Source: Planctomycetota bacterium (GTDB lineage: Bacteria > Planctomycetota > Phycisphaerae > UBA1845 > PWPN01). From it: 64,000 nucleotides of DNA. The translations under genes were made by a program, and so were the position numbers. The notes beneath the pieces are model-generated. The model was given only the letters and a program-made list of their open reading frames with translations, searched no databases and had not been told where the DNA came from. Numbering within the stretch: the stretch's first letter is position 1; each line of letters opens with the position of its first letter. This document shows positions 18,601-26,893 of the stretch, in pieces. The stretch spans positions 293,393 through 357,392 of the forward strand of contig JAKLEZ010000005.1 in NCBI GenBank assembly GCA_022711465.1. The letters run 5' to 3'.

Positions 18601-19154
18601 AGAGGGCTGACTCGGACGTCCGAGACGTTGGACAGACCCGCGGCCCTTTCCGTGTCGGCGAGCTGTTCGAACCGGGCCCACTTGCGGTTGGCCGCTTGGG
18701 CCCGCGGATCAGCGGGGGCCGGAGTGAGCGTCTGGGTCCGGCGGGCGGCATCGAGCCTGGCGGGCAGATCGCTGGTGACCAGTGCGCCGAGCGGGTCGGC
18801 CGGTGACGGGTCGTAGCTGCCGTTGTCCACGAACGCGATCACCGGTTCAATCCCGTCGTCGGCGGCCACGACCACGAAGCCGGTGGTCTGGAGTACGACC
18901 ACGTGGTACTGGATCCGGCCGTCGGCATCCCGGAACGTTTTCACATGGGAGACCGGTCGTCCGAGGGCCGCGCCCAGGGGAGCGGGGTTGCTCCTGAGCC
19001 AGCCGACGGCCACCCGGCGAGCCCGATGGGCATCGGCGGTCGCCGCCTGAACCGGAAGAGCCAACGTCGTGCCGAGCAGACCGAGCCACACACCGAGGGC
19101 GAGCAGACGATGGATTCGTTTCGTATCCAGGAAGGCACGCTCCTCTCCGCCCAA
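15699..19154 (-). CDS. Secreted C10-family (streptopain-like) cysteine protease with dockerin-like tail
   Basis: This encodes 1151 residues from a proposed TTG start at 19154. GGAGGT lies nine bases upstream, and the product opens with a good signal peptide (KRIHRLLALGVWLGLLG, cut near PVQAA). An in-frame ATG at 19367 would put about 70 Arg/Ser-rich residues before it. A streptopain-type prodomain (about 38-140) precedes the peptidase. The catalytic Cys is C213 in CGCVATAMAQ and the His is H360 in GGHAIVSDGYG. A carboxypeptidase-regulatory-like domain, a cadherin/Ig-like domain, a lectin-like beta sandwich and FN3 modules follow. The last 57 residues contain two DxDxD calcium-loop repeats, the second ending DFGIFQQCWTG, like a type I dockerin. 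It is probably an extracellular protease. Confidence 0.85.
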   Translation of the reverse strand: MGGEERAFLDTKRIHRLLALGVWLGLLGTTLALPVQAATADAHRARRVAVGWLRSNPAPLGAALGRPVSHVKTFRDADGRIQYHVVVLQTTGFVVVAADDGIEPVIAFVDNGSYDPSPADPLGALVTSDLPARLDAARRTQTLTPAPADPRAQAANRKWARFEQLADTERAAGLSNVSDVRVSPLLQSRWNQQDECGSPCYNYYTPQAYPCGCVATAMAQLMRFHQYPTAGIGAHSFTLSVDGFTTTAETRGGDGAGGAYAWVNMTLDPNCSTTVVQREAIGALCYDAGLSVGMDYRSDGSSADALQAKTSLVSTFGYSNAVRGYNSQNDIGPGLVGMINPNLDAGYPVILGITGTSGGHAIVSDGYGYNASTLYHHLNMGWGGSSDAWYNLPDVDSSPAFTSVYKCVYNVYVSGAGEIISGRVLDMTGAPISGATVTGQKTGDTACTDTTDSRGIYALTKLSSASAYNVSVSYPGRAFFKQNVTTGTSADYGNNSGNRWQVDFVSSEAPPTAQDASADVVIGSPVTITLQAVDEGLPDPPGTLSYILQSLPALGSLSDPAAGVISSVPHALANGANQVIYTASSAGSDGFTFTANDGGSPPTGGDSNLATVSLNAAHCAPVTVGTGSTAWHYPMYTYRHDSRIQVIYLASELGPAAQIKALALDVTQVPGQTLNAWTIRIKHTALNAYPKATLENTGWTVVYQNTEPPGEPGWRTFTFTTPFNYNGTNNLMVDFSHNNTSFSTSGYCTASTPGGERTACAYSDSRYGDPLLWAGTNLPTVLGNTNVPNVRFTLCGLPSPPRAPSDFGHSSNTIDSITWTWLDMSGNEDGFRGQDNTHTQRWTVGANATRCTESGLSANTAYNRHVHAYNGAGESDPSGAATVYTAIEPVTGLEFGPVANDRIEVRSVNSPSNLTAGNSGLNLRNETAAATSGWVQANNYWPSSSLVANTPYTFTGQSRNGDGEVTALVTATKWTRPTSPAVTSSEPTHCPATLPGQGFTFTSTPVFGPGGVDHYHYLWDTAADAMPTAETPTVWAGGVLALTADSPGRWHLHLVSHNGEHAPGGVMHLGPFVVSDLPAAGFSAGDYDQDCDVDSDDLLRFLRCAAGPDLPVPPNCLGTSLDGDADADQTDFGIFQQCWTGGAPSDPLCGR

Positions 19155-19284
19155 CGATGCCTGACCTCCGTCCGCCGCCCGGCGGTCAAGGGAGGTTCCC
19201 GCGTGGCAGGCTGTTGACCGCTGCAGGGATCGACTCATCGCCGCGACCGGCCGCCCCGTGCTCGTCCTCTCCGGCCGGGCCCGA

Positions 19285-19878
19285 TCAGGCTTTCCTGACC
19301 GGCATGCGCACGATGGTCTTGAGTTTCTCCGGGGCCACGCGCCGCGGGTCATTGAGGTAGATCTCATGCGCCGGGCCCAGGAGACGCCATTGGTTCTCCT
19401 TCGCGTACGCCTCCATCTGGCAGTAGATCGTCCCGACCTGATCGTAGGGACCGACGTGCAGAACCTGAATTGCCCGGCCTTCTTTCCACCGGATGCGCTT
19501 GACCGCGCGGGTGTCGAGCCCTTTTCGCTCCTTCAGGGTCTTGCGGGTCTTGGCGAGGTGGCCCGCAGTGACGGCTTCGGGCACGCGGAGCAGGAAGCGC
19601 CATCGCCACTGGTCGATCGCCGTCTTGTCCGGGGCGGAGAGATAGAGGCACTCGAGTCTTGGGATCTTGAAGTCCACCACGCCGTCGTATTTGAGCGTGA
19701 ACTTGGTGGTGTACGCGGCCGCAAACAGCTGGCCGATGGCCTGCTGGAAAGCGTCGCCGCCGGGTGTGCCGCGGCCTTCGACCGCGAAGAACGTACTGGC
19801 CCCGGCCTCGACCTCCTGGATGCGTCGTTTGGCCGTGTACAGGTGCTTGAGTTTCTTGCCGAAGTCGATGGTCTGCAT
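19285..19878 (-). CDS. GyrI-like small-molecule-binding domain protein
   Basis: A soluble protein of 197 residues with an AGGAGA site before its ATG. The sequence matches the stand-alone GyrI-like group: an N-terminal YTAKRRIQEVEAG segment, a central WRWRFLLRVPEAV strand followed by a basic helical stretch, and a C-terminal VLHVGPYDQVGTIYCQMEAYAKENQW motif typical of the SHS2-fold GyrI domain (as in DNA gyrase inhibitor and BmrR C-terminal domains). No DNA-binding helix-turn-helix is fused to it. Members bind or hydrolyse small hydrophobic compounds; the ligand here is unknown. It is transcribed away from the gene at 20134. The protease gene lies downstream on the same strand, with no sign of functional coupling. 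Confidence 0.8.
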   Translation of the reverse strand: MQTIDFGKKLKHLYTAKRRIQEVEAGASTFFAVEGRGTPGGDAFQQAIGQLFAAAYTTKFTLKYDGVVDFKIPRLECLYLSAPDKTAIDQWRWRFLLRVPEAVTAGHLAKTRKTLKERKGLDTRAVKRIRWKEGRAIQVLHVGPYDQVGTIYCQMEAYAKENQWRLLGPAHEIYLNDPRRVAPEKLKTIVRMPVRKA

Positions 19879-20057
19879 GACGGATCTCTCCTGCCGCGGT
19901 GACCGGTTACGGAGGCATGACTACCTGGTCTCTATCCCGTCATTATGTCGGCGCCGCTCGAGCATCGCAAGGGCCGGAGGTGGCTGAGGAAAGCCCGCCC
20001 TCGCCGACCGGCTGGTCGAGGGTGAGTGAACGAGCGATCGGGCATTTGCGGAGCTTG

Positions 20058-20086
20058 TTGAAGTTGCATGGGCCGTCGGCGACAAT
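20058..20086 (+). promoter_or_regulatory. Candidate sigma-70-type promoter
   Basis: TTGAAG (20058-20063) and GACAAT (20081-20086) are separated by exactly 17 bases. The -10 box ends 47 bases before the ATG at 20134. Each box matches the consensus at four of six positions. Confidence 0.4.
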
Positions 20087-20133
20087 AGCGGACGGTCTGG
20101 AGACTGACTGAGGGTCCTTCCAGGAGCGGAGAC

Positions 20134-21309
20134 ATGAGCTGGCGACTCAGCGATCTGGTGATCGGCGGTGAGATCATCAACACGAAGAACTACTCGACCC
20201 ACGGCTACATCGCCCTGCGCGGGCTGGAGCAACCCATCCTGCTGCAGTTGACCGGCAACTGCGAGCCTGATCTTTTCGGGCGGCATATTCGGTTCGAGGT
20301 CCGGCCGCGGGGGGGCCAGGGAAAGGGCTCTACCAAGGCCGCGGCCGGAGAGGGCGAGGCGAGTCCGCGTGACTTGAGCGGCCTGGCTCGCCGGCAAATC
20401 GGGCCGACCGGCATGATGACGGCCAACCACAGGGTGAAGGACGCCGGCTGCTCGATTCACGAGTTGATCATGCGTTGCAAGCCTGGCGAGCCGCCGCCGG
20501 TGCCGTGGAAGCGATGCCTGTACCTTGAATGGTTCAGTCAGAACGGGCAGGTTCTGGTCGAGATTCCCGATCCGATCATTGATTTTGTCGGTGAGGACGA
20601 GGCTGAGCCGCAGGAGGCCGAGTTGCCGGCGGACGGGCATGATCCGGAGGGCTGGGAAGGCGGGGCTGATACCGACGATTCCGCCGGCCCGAGCATCACC
20701 GAGGTCTGGCTCGACGCGGACGGCAGGGCGGACATCCGGGAGGTCGCACCGGACGAGATGCAGGGATGCGACGATTCTCGCGACTGCCGGTACGGTTGCA
20801 GCGACCCCTACGGTCTGATCTCCGACGATCTTCAGCGGCAGCTGGATGCCCAGAGCAGGGAACTTGATCGGGCGATTCGGGGCGACACGGAAGATGCCGA
20901 TGACGCGGACTTCGCCCGGGACCTCGAGCTGATGGACGAGTGTATCGCCCGAGGCGAAGGTGAACCGGTGGGCGGTCTGTTTGATCTGCCGATCAAGATG
21001 CCGCTGCCCGACCAGCTGGCCGACGACGAGATCGAGTCGCACTTGAAGGCTCTGCTCGGACAGATGGCTCTGCACGGCGTGGCCCTGGACGTATGCGAGC
21101 ACTTCACCCCGCGGGACTGCTACCGGCTGCTGATTGAGGAGATCTGCAGGAACCAGAACGCCTACGCCGAGCTCCGCGGGACGCGGTGGGTGCAGCATTT
21201 CATGACTTCCGAGTACTGCGAGGCCTGCGAAGAGGAGATGCGCCGGCAATCGGAGGAGGACCGCCTCAAGGGCGGGCAGCCGCCGGAAGAGGGCGGCGAG
21301 GGCGGGTAG
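20134..21309 (+). CDS. Conserved hypothetical acidic protein
   Basis: This encodes 391 residues. CAGGAG lies eight to ten bases before the ATG. There is no signal peptide or membrane segment, so it is cytoplasmic. The N-terminal about 150 residues (WRLSDLVIGGEIINTKNYSTHGYI...) form a compact beta-rich domain with a conserved GTGxM-like GPTGMMTANHRVKDAG stretch and LYLEWFSQNGQVLVEI. An acidic linker rich in Glu, Asp and Ala follows (about 150-250). The C-terminal about 110 residues are helical (LADDEIESHLKALLGQMALHGVALDVCEHFTPRDCYRLL), with several cysteines near the end. I recognise the type as one conserved among planctomycetes but know of no assigned function. It stands alone on its strand, with its own candidate promoter. 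Confidence 0.65.
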   Translation: MSWRLSDLVIGGEIINTKNYSTHGYIALRGLEQPILLQLTGNCEPDLFGRHIRFEVRPRGGQGKGSTKAAAGEGEASPRDLSGLARRQIGPTGMMTANHRVKDAGCSIHELIMRCKPGEPPPVPWKRCLYLEWFSQNGQVLVEIPDPIIDFVGEDEAEPQEAELPADGHDPEGWEGGADTDDSAGPSITEVWLDADGRADIREVAPDEMQGCDDSRDCRYGCSDPYGLISDDLQRQLDAQSRELDRAIRGDTEDADDADFARDLELMDECIARGEGEPVGGLFDLPIKMPLPDQLADDEIESHLKALLGQMALHGVALDVCEHFTPRDCYRLLIEEICRNQNAYAELRGTRWVQHFMTSEYCEACEEEMRRQSEEDRLKGGQPPEEGGEGG

Positions 21310-21383
21310 TTGAGCCGGCGGTTCTGGGTGCAGGTGCCATTTCGGTTGCGGTCGGCATGATCTCCGACTTCGGCTGCCGGCCC

Positions 21384-22298
21384 TCAACCGGCCGGCAGCG
21401 ACGAGGGGGGCGGCTCCTGGGGCTCCGGCTGGTGCCGTTGTTCGTCCACGACCATGAATGTCGCGGCCAGCAGGCAGAGGACGATGCCTGCTCCCTCGAT
21501 CTGCCTGGGCAGGCGTTGCTCGATGGCCAGGGTGATGATGACGGTCAGCAGGGGGGAGGCATTCCCCAGCGGAGCCACGATCAAGGCCTTGCCGTACTTG
21601 AAGGCCAGGACGTAGGTCACGAAGCCGATGGCGTTGAGCGACTGAACGATGGCCGCCAGATACGGGCCGTTGAATCCCCAGTTGATCGGCTGGTCGAAGT
21701 CGGTCATCCACAAGGTCAGGGGAATCAGCAGGACGGCGGTGACCGTATTGTAGAAGCACACGCTGGCGGAGTTCATGTGGTTGTTGGCCACCTTCATGAA
21801 GTACGCCTGCACGCCCCAGGCCAGGAGGATACCGAGGGTGGCAATGAGCCAGAGACGGCCTTGTGCCGCCTCGCCGCCCTGCTGCTGCGCGATCGTGAGC
21901 ACGACGATGCTGACCAGGGCAAGGACGACGCCGACGGCTCCGAGCTTGCCGGTCCGTTCGCCGAGCAGCAGGAACGACAGGATGACGGTGATGAGGGGTG
22001 CCAGGGCCAGGATGGGGAACACCAGATAAGGCGGGCCGCCGATGGCGATCACCTTGAACAGGGCCACCTGGCCGCCGCAGCCGGTCAGGCCGACGAGGAC
22101 GCCGTAGAGGATTGCCTTTCCGTGGGTGGCGATTCTGAATCTGTCGGCGGCCAAAATTCCCACCGCGGGCGGGATGGTCATGATCGCCCAGACCACATAG
22201 CTGAGGGTCTCGGGAAAGCCGTACTCGGTGGGCTTGCCGAGAAATGCGCCCCAGATTCCCCAGAGAACGAACGTCGCGACCGCATAGGTCAACCACAT
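21384..22298 (-). CDS. EamA/DMT-superfamily permease
   Basis: A membrane protein of 304 residues with about ten hydrophobic helices arranged as two EamA repeats (about 5-135 and 150-285), the usual layout and length for drug/metabolite transporters. The frame stays open to 22454, but the extra 52 residues are Arg/Pro-rich. The ATG at 22298 starts straight into the first helix (WLTYAVATFVLWGIWGAFLG) and has AAGGG upstream. The repeats show the typical YLVFPILALAPLITVILSFLLLGER and PLGNASPLLTVIITLAIEQRLP segments that close each half. The substrate cannot be predicted; relatives export amino acids or sugars or act as nucleotide-sugar carriers. The C-terminus ends in a Pro/Glu-rich cytoplasmic tail. 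Confidence 0.85.
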   Translation of the reverse strand: MWLTYAVATFVLWGIWGAFLGKPTEYGFPETLSYVVWAIMTIPPAVGILAADRFRIATHGKAILYGVLVGLTGCGGQVALFKVIAIGGPPYLVFPILALAPLITVILSFLLLGERTGKLGAVGVVLALVSIVVLTIAQQQGGEAAQGRLWLIATLGILLAWGVQAYFMKVANNHMNSASVCFYNTVTAVLLIPLTLWMTDFDQPINWGFNGPYLAAIVQSLNAIGFVTYVLAFKYGKALIVAPLGNASPLLTVIITLAIEQRLPRQIEGAGIVLCLLAATFMVVDEQRHQPEPQEPPPSSLPAG

Positions 22299-22570
22299 CG
22301 TGTGACACCCTTTCCGCCGGCCCGCTCGCCTGGCGGCCGAGCCGACACCAGTACCATGGGGCACTGGGGGGCGGGGTGTGCGCCTTTCGCAGAGGTGGCT
22401 TCCCACGCCCATAGGCCGCACGCACCAGCCCCGCCACTTCACTGTAATCCGCAACGATCATTTGTGGAACCTCGGATCGAGATGAGGGGAGCGGCAGGAG
22501 CACATCAGGCGCTGTTGATCTCCCGTCCGGGCCGGAGGAGCACGCGGCTGGTGGCGGCATGGAGTGCCGC

Positions 22571-24214
22571 CTACGGTGTCTCGGGCAGTGGCCCGATAAA
22601 GACCGGGAACGGTGTCAGCCGAATGGACAGGCGCCCGCCGGGCGAGGCCAGGATCTGAACGTCAGGCTCGGTCTGCTCGACGCCGGTGATGCTGCGGGTC
22701 ACGCGTACGCGGTCGGCACCGACGGGCAGAATGGCCATTCCCGATCCGGCCTCCTGGTCATGGTTGCGGGCGATGTGGTCGTCGTAGAAAGCGACGAGGA
22801 CGCGACGGCCGCCCTGAACGGTGCACTGGTAGGCGTAGACGTACTCTGGCGTGGGCATCCGGCGGCAGGTGGTGATGCCCTGCAGCTTCTCGATGAGCTG
22901 TTTGTAGGTGAAGGCGGCGGGCCAGAGTTGGTTGAGTGTCCTGCTCTTGTATCCGCCGACATGCAGCGGGTAAGGAATGAATGGCCCCTGGGCGTCGAGC
23001 ACCCATCCGTTCATCAGCTTCCTGGTACCGGCGTTCAACCCGACCATGCAGCATTTCACGACCATGGCGGCCTGCATGCCGCGATACCAGCGGTTGACCT
23101 CTTTGAACTCCTTGTCGCGCGGGTCGCGCAGGATGCGGATGTAATCCAGGCTGCGTGAAGGCGTCGGGTAGGGATGCAGGGTGGTCATGGGCAAGATCAT
23201 CGCGTCCAGGAGTGGATGAGCGGTGTAGATCTCCGCGCTCCAGATTGGCACCGTGGCCCGGCCGGCGCGGCGCAGTTCCTCCTGGCAACGAGCCACGACG
23301 CCGTAGTACGACCAGCGAGCGTCGAGGATGTCGTAATCCGGCAGCCTGACGGAGTCGTGGGAGAACTTGTCGGCGCGATTCAGGAAAGGGCGCATTTTCG
23401 AGGCGACCTTGGGCAACTGACTCTGGACATAGTCTCTGGTACGGGCGTCCATCTCGTGGTCATAGAAGCCGTCGAGGTGATTGAAGCAGATCCCGGCGAG
23501 GATGATTCTCACGTCTTTGCTGGCTTGGCGAGCAGCCTGGGCCACTGCTTTCAGATGCGCGCCGTATTCCTCCACCGTCCCGGCCCAGAACAACTCGTTG
23601 TAGGCCTCGTTGCAGACCTGGTAGTGGAGGATGGGAAACAGCAGGCCCCGCATGTCATCGACGCCGTCGCCGTCGTAGCGTTCGACCAGGGCCTGGACGA
23701 ACTTCCGGAGATCCTCTCGGTGTTCGGGCTTGGGGACGTAGTCGCCCGCGCCCCGGGGGATCGCCGCGAGCATTCCGCCCAGATAGGTGAACTGTTCCCC
23801 GCTTGGCTTGGCGTTGGCCCACCGCGAGACGAACCGGAGGGACATCATGATATGGACGCCGTACTGCTGCCACTGGCGCACGGCCTCGTCGAGCGCGGTC
23901 CAGATGTAAGTGTGGCGGCCGTCCTTGGGCGCGGTCGGCTCCAGGTCACCCCAGTTGATGCGGGAGAAGTTGGCCCAGCGTACGCCGACGAAGCCTCCGA
24001 GCTGCCTGACCAGTTCGGGCTTGCGGAACTCCCGGTCGAGGGCGAAGACGTAGTCCAGGCCGAAGGGGGAGTCCCGGCCTTCCGCGACGTAGCGATTGAA
24101 GGCCGGGCTACCGACCGGAGGCACGACGGAGGGCTGGCCGGCACCGGTCTCGGCCCGACAGATCACCGGTGGGACGGTTCCGATCCAAAGGACGACGCAA
24201 AGGGCAGGCTTCAT
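22571..24214 (-). CDS. Secreted clan GH-A-like glycoside hydrolase
   Basis: This encodes 547 residues with a GGAGG site before the ATG and a signal peptide ending near PPVICRA. The fold signs are those of a (beta/alpha)8 retaining glycosidase of clan GH-A. NE occurs at the end of the fourth strand in HYQVCNEAYNELFW, making E203 the candidate acid/base. A second glutamate, E328 in VPIWSAEIYTAHPL, is the candidate nucleophile. The order and spacing of 125 residues suit GH39/GH42/GH5-like enzymes; I cannot choose a family. The segments ANFSRINWGDLEP and YGVHIMMSLRFVSRWA fit the early barrel strands. The C-terminal about 110 residues are a beta sandwich (VYAYQCTVQGGRRVLVAFYDD). Substrate unknown; probably part of the wider glycan-degrading set here. 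Confidence 0.7.
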   Translation of the reverse strand: MKPALCVVLWIGTVPPVICRAETGAGQPSVVPPVGSPAFNRYVAEGRDSPFGLDYVFALDREFRKPELVRQLGGFVGVRWANFSRINWGDLEPTAPKDGRHTYIWTALDEAVRQWQQYGVHIMMSLRFVSRWANAKPSGEQFTYLGGMLAAIPRGAGDYVPKPEHREDLRKFVQALVERYDGDGVDDMRGLLFPILHYQVCNEAYNELFWAGTVEEYGAHLKAVAQAARQASKDVRIILAGICFNHLDGFYDHEMDARTRDYVQSQLPKVASKMRPFLNRADKFSHDSVRLPDYDILDARWSYYGVVARCQEELRRAGRATVPIWSAEIYTAHPLLDAMILPMTTLHPYPTPSRSLDYIRILRDPRDKEFKEVNRWYRGMQAAMVVKCCMVGLNAGTRKLMNGWVLDAQGPFIPYPLHVGGYKSRTLNQLWPAAFTYKQLIEKLQGITTCRRMPTPEYVYAYQCTVQGGRRVLVAFYDDHIARNHDQEAGSGMAILPVGADRVRVTRSITGVEQTEPDVQILASPGGRLSIRLTPFPVFIGPLPETP

Positions 24215-24544
24215 GGTACGTCCTCCGTAGGATAATACGCGATCTCATGGCGTAAGGTTACACCTGCGGCGAGACCATGGTCTCCGCCGGCCGTCGCGTT
24301 GGGTGTTTAGCGGCCAGCCGTGCCGAGGGGGGGCTCGTGTTCGGAACCCGGGCGGGAAGTGAGCGGGGGTATCCGGGGCACTGGGTCCTGCCCGCAGCGA
24401 TCACGGCCGCCTTCGTCGTCCGACCGGCGGGCTCGGGGATCGCCGGCTTGCGAGCACGTCCGGCTCGAGCGGGCGTTTGCAGGCAGCGGAGCCGTCTGGC
24501 CGTTGAACCGTTGGCCGGGTCTGTTCGCGGCTCATTGGTCCGCG
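24215..24544. other. Intergenic region, nothing seen
   Basis: These 330 bases lie between the glycosidase start and the DinB stop, both on the minus strand. They are GC-rich. I see no gene with coding character, no RNA gene and no strong hairpin. Confidence 0.4.
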
Positions 24545-25069
24545 TCAGGCTGGTGGCAAGCCCATGGCTCGGCGCCAGGCACTGATTTGACCGAGGTGAA
24601 CCTGGGTATGGCCGATCATGTAGAAGTTGAGGGCCATTCCGATCTTGGGGAACAGATCGCGGAGGCGGCCCTCGGCGGGATTAGGAGCGTCGAAGGCTTC
24701 ATCCGCGGCTGACTCGATGGCCGCGATGGCCGCCCGGTAGCTTCCGAAGAAGAAGGTCTTCATCTTCTCGAGGGGCGGGTACAGCGTGCCGGCGGGGTCG
24801 TTTTGGCATTCGGCCCCGAACTTGAACAAGGGCTCGTAACCGGCGGGAAGGGCCGTGGGGCCTTCCGGCAGCTTGAGGTACTGCATGGTGCGCACCGGGT
24901 AGAGTGAAAGGTGCCCGAGCACGAACGCGGGGTGGTTGGATTTGATCACCGCGCCGCCGGGGCTGGCGAACCGGGCGTAGTTTTCGTGGGTCACCTGGTC
25001 AAGCAACCGCTCCGCGTACATCTGACTGAGTTTGGCTCCAGCCGCGATGATCGATCCGACTCGTCCCAT
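24545..25069 (-). CDS. DinB-family four-helix protein
   Basis: A cytoplasmic protein of 174 residues. The frame runs open to 25492, but the ATG at 25069 has GGGAGC upstream and begins at the usual place for the family, just before helix 1 (MGRVGSIIAAGAKLSQ). DinB/YfiT proteins are four-helix bundles with a three-histidine metal site. Here H46 and H53 (SNHPAFVLGHLSLYP) lie in the second helix region, and IGHTQVHLGQISAWRR near the C-terminus supplies the remaining ligand, so the metal site appears intact. The family includes damage-inducible proteins and thiol-dependent S-transferases (bacillithiol or mycothiol type). The specific reaction is unknown. The gene appears to be monocistronic. Confidence 0.85.
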   Translation of the reverse strand: MGRVGSIIAAGAKLSQMYAERLLDQVTHENYARFASPGGAVIKSNHPAFVLGHLSLYPVRTMQYLKLPEGPTALPAGYEPLFKFGAECQNDPAGTLYPPLEKMKTFFFGSYRAAIAAIESAADEAFDAPNPAEGRLRDLFPKIGMALNFYMIGHTQVHLGQISAWRRAMGLPPA

Positions 25070-25247
25070 GATTATTGCTCCCGAGCAGCGCCGCCCTCGG
25101 CTCGAGCGAACGATCCGAACGGGTTCCTGAGACAGGCGGCCACACGACCGTTCGACCGGCACGGTTCTCGTTCCACGCGATCCGGGCGGGCGTTGCGGAG
25201 CTGAGTATACGCCCGATGCGGGGCGCCGCAACATGGGGTGATGCGAA

Positions 25248-25538
25248 GTGACCGAGTTGGCGCTCTTCGCCCGGTTCCGAGGCCCGAATTCGGCCGTGCC
25301 CAGGCGGGACCATGTGCTGCTCGACGAGGCCCAGGGTTGCGGGGTGTTGGTCGATTGCGTCATCGGCGTGCGGCCGCGACAGGGTGGCTGGTGGGGTGAG
25401 GGCGAGGTCAAGCTGTACCTGGATGGCAATGAGAAGTGCCCGACGATCTGCAGCACCAGCGCCGACGACTGCTTCTGCGCCGCCTGGGGCATGGCGTGCT
25501 ACCGGAAGCTATACGGCGGGTGCACCTGGGGTGGCTAA
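25248..25538 (+). pseudogene. Decayed fragment of a GH172 (DUF2961) gene
   Basis: A short open frame (96 codons from a GTG) aligns with the middle of the intact GH172 enzyme encoded at 7503-9167. LFARFR corresponds to FYAQYR, DHVLLDEAQG to DYVLLETRGK, WWGEGEVKLYLDGNEK to AWFGEGDEKIYIDGED, and FCAAWGM to FLSAWGL. The family hallmark GTGTEDYF has become STSADDCF, losing the glutamate and aromatic residue. Nothing matching the N-terminal 190 or C-terminal 250 residues is present, and no ribosome-binding site is seen. The end overlaps the stop of the convergent SpoIIE-type gene by four bases. It is best read as a remnant of a second GH172 copy. Expression is doubtful. Confidence 0.65.
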
Positions 25539-26863
25539 CCACAGGAGCAAGAGCGGCGTTCGATTCCGACTACGGTCATGTCGTCGTCGGGGGCGATGCT
25601 GCCCTCGGTGTGTTCCACCTGAGCGGACAGGGTAGCGATGCAGGTTTCGATGGGCATACGTACCAGCTCGCGGAAGAATTCCGTGTACTCGACGGTGCCC
25701 TGGGTTCGGTCCCGGTGAGCGATGATCGAATCCTCGATCCCGTCGCTGTAGATGATGAACTTCTCGCCGGGCCTGAGTACCAGGCTGGTGCTGGGAAAGG
25801 TCTCTTCGGCAAAGACGCCGAGGAGGCCGCCCACGGTGAGGACCTCGTTGCACTGTCCATCGGCGGTCACGTGGATTGGATGGGGATGCCCGCCGCGGGC
25901 GAAGGTGAGCTGGTTGTCGCGTGTATCGATGATGCCGTACAGGGCGGTGACGAACTGGCAGTTGGGCAGTTCCTGGCGGGCGAGATCGACATTCAGGTTG
26001 GCCAGCACCTCGCTGGGGGACGTCAAGGTGTAGCTGTTGCGATCGATGCGTTTGCCGACCACGTCCTGCTTGATGAACATGGTCAGCAGTCCGGCGGCGA
26101 TACCGTGCCCGACGGCGTCGGCGAGGTAGAACCCCAGGTGGGTTTCATCCAACCGAGCCACGTCGTACATATCGCCGGAGACCCAGGCCGCCGGCTGGTA
26201 CATGGCCGCGAAACGAATATCGCCGACCTCGGGGAACGTCTTGGGCAGGAAATCGCGTTGGAGGCGACTGGCCAGCCGGAGTTCCTGGTCGACCGCGACG
26301 AACTGTTGATTGAGCCGCTTGCCCAGTCGCTGCATGTTCGCGACCTGTTGCTCGAACTGGCTGAACAGCGGCCGGTACTGGCGAATGGTGGCCACGCGTC
26401 CCCAGAGTTCATCGGCGGGGACATCGGGTGGCACGACGAGAAACGCGCCTTCGTCGAGGCGTTGCCGGCCGGTCGCGCCCTCGGAGAGGACGACCCCGGT
26501 CAGCCGATGGGCCAGAAGGGCGTCCCCGAGGAGTTCCCGTGAGGCTCGCCGGGCCTCAGTGAGGTTTGCGTTTGTGCGGCCGCCAGGATCACTGGCCGGA
26601 TCGCAAACCACGACTGCATCGGTCATGGAAAGCAGCGACGGATCGCAGGCCTGATAGACGCTCGCGGCTTTGAGCACGGTGATGTCATGGGTGGCCAGCA
26701 GCTCGCGCAGGGCGAGCGGCCACTCTTCGGACTCACTCAAGACAAGCAGGCGTAGGGGTCCGGTTGCGGTCGACTTGATCTGTTCCGATAACGTGGCCAG
26801 TGGCGTATCCTCTAGGTGCAGGAACGGGACCGCGGGCGGCAACCCCTCGGGCCGCCGCGGCAC
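25535..26863 (-). CDS. PP2C-type (SpoIIE/RsbU) serine phosphatase with receiver-like N-terminal domain
   Basis: This encodes 442 residues from a GTG at 26863 with GGGAGAA six bases upstream. The C-terminal half (about 205-440) is a SpoIIE-like PP2C domain. Metal-binding acidic motifs are present in order: SGDMYDV, LADAVGHGIAAG and PDDDMTVV, so it should be active. About residues 35-165 resemble a response-regulator receiver (PLRLLVLSESEEWPLALRELL...VVVCDPASD), but the phosphoacceptor context is altered and I would not assume phosphorylation. A coiled linker (QFEQQVANMQRLGKRLNQQF) joins the two. Such proteins dephosphorylate anti-sigma-factor antagonists in partner-switching pathways; no partner genes are adjacent. 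The DUF192 gene lies 30 bases upstream on the same strand, so the two are probably co-transcribed. Confidence 0.88.
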   Translation of the reverse strand: MPRRPEGLPPAVPFLHLEDTPLATLSEQIKSTATGPLRLLVLSESEEWPLALRELLATHDITVLKAASVYQACDPSLLSMTDAVVVCDPASDPGGRTNANLTEARRASRELLGDALLAHRLTGVVLSEGATGRQRLDEGAFLVVPPDVPADELWGRVATIRQYRPLFSQFEQQVANMQRLGKRLNQQFVAVDQELRLASRLQRDFLPKTFPEVGDIRFAAMYQPAAWVSGDMYDVARLDETHLGFYLADAVGHGIAAGLLTMFIKQDVVGKRIDRNSYTLTSPSEVLANLNVDLARQELPNCQFVTALYGIIDTRDNQLTFARGGHPHPIHVTADGQCNEVLTVGGLLGVFAEETFPSTSLVLRPGEKFIIYSDGIEDSIIAHRDRTQGTVEYTEFFRELVRMPIETCIATLSAQVEHTEGSIAPDDDMTVVGIERRSCSCG

Positions 26864-26893
26864 ACCGGATTCTCCCAGAGTGAGTTCGACCTT

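Noticed and set aside
25535..26863. A phosphorylatable response-regulator domain in the SpoIIE-type protein
   Set aside because: The fold is similar, but I could not identify the full set of acidic pocket, phosphoacceptor Asp and Lys, so no phosphorelay role is claimed.
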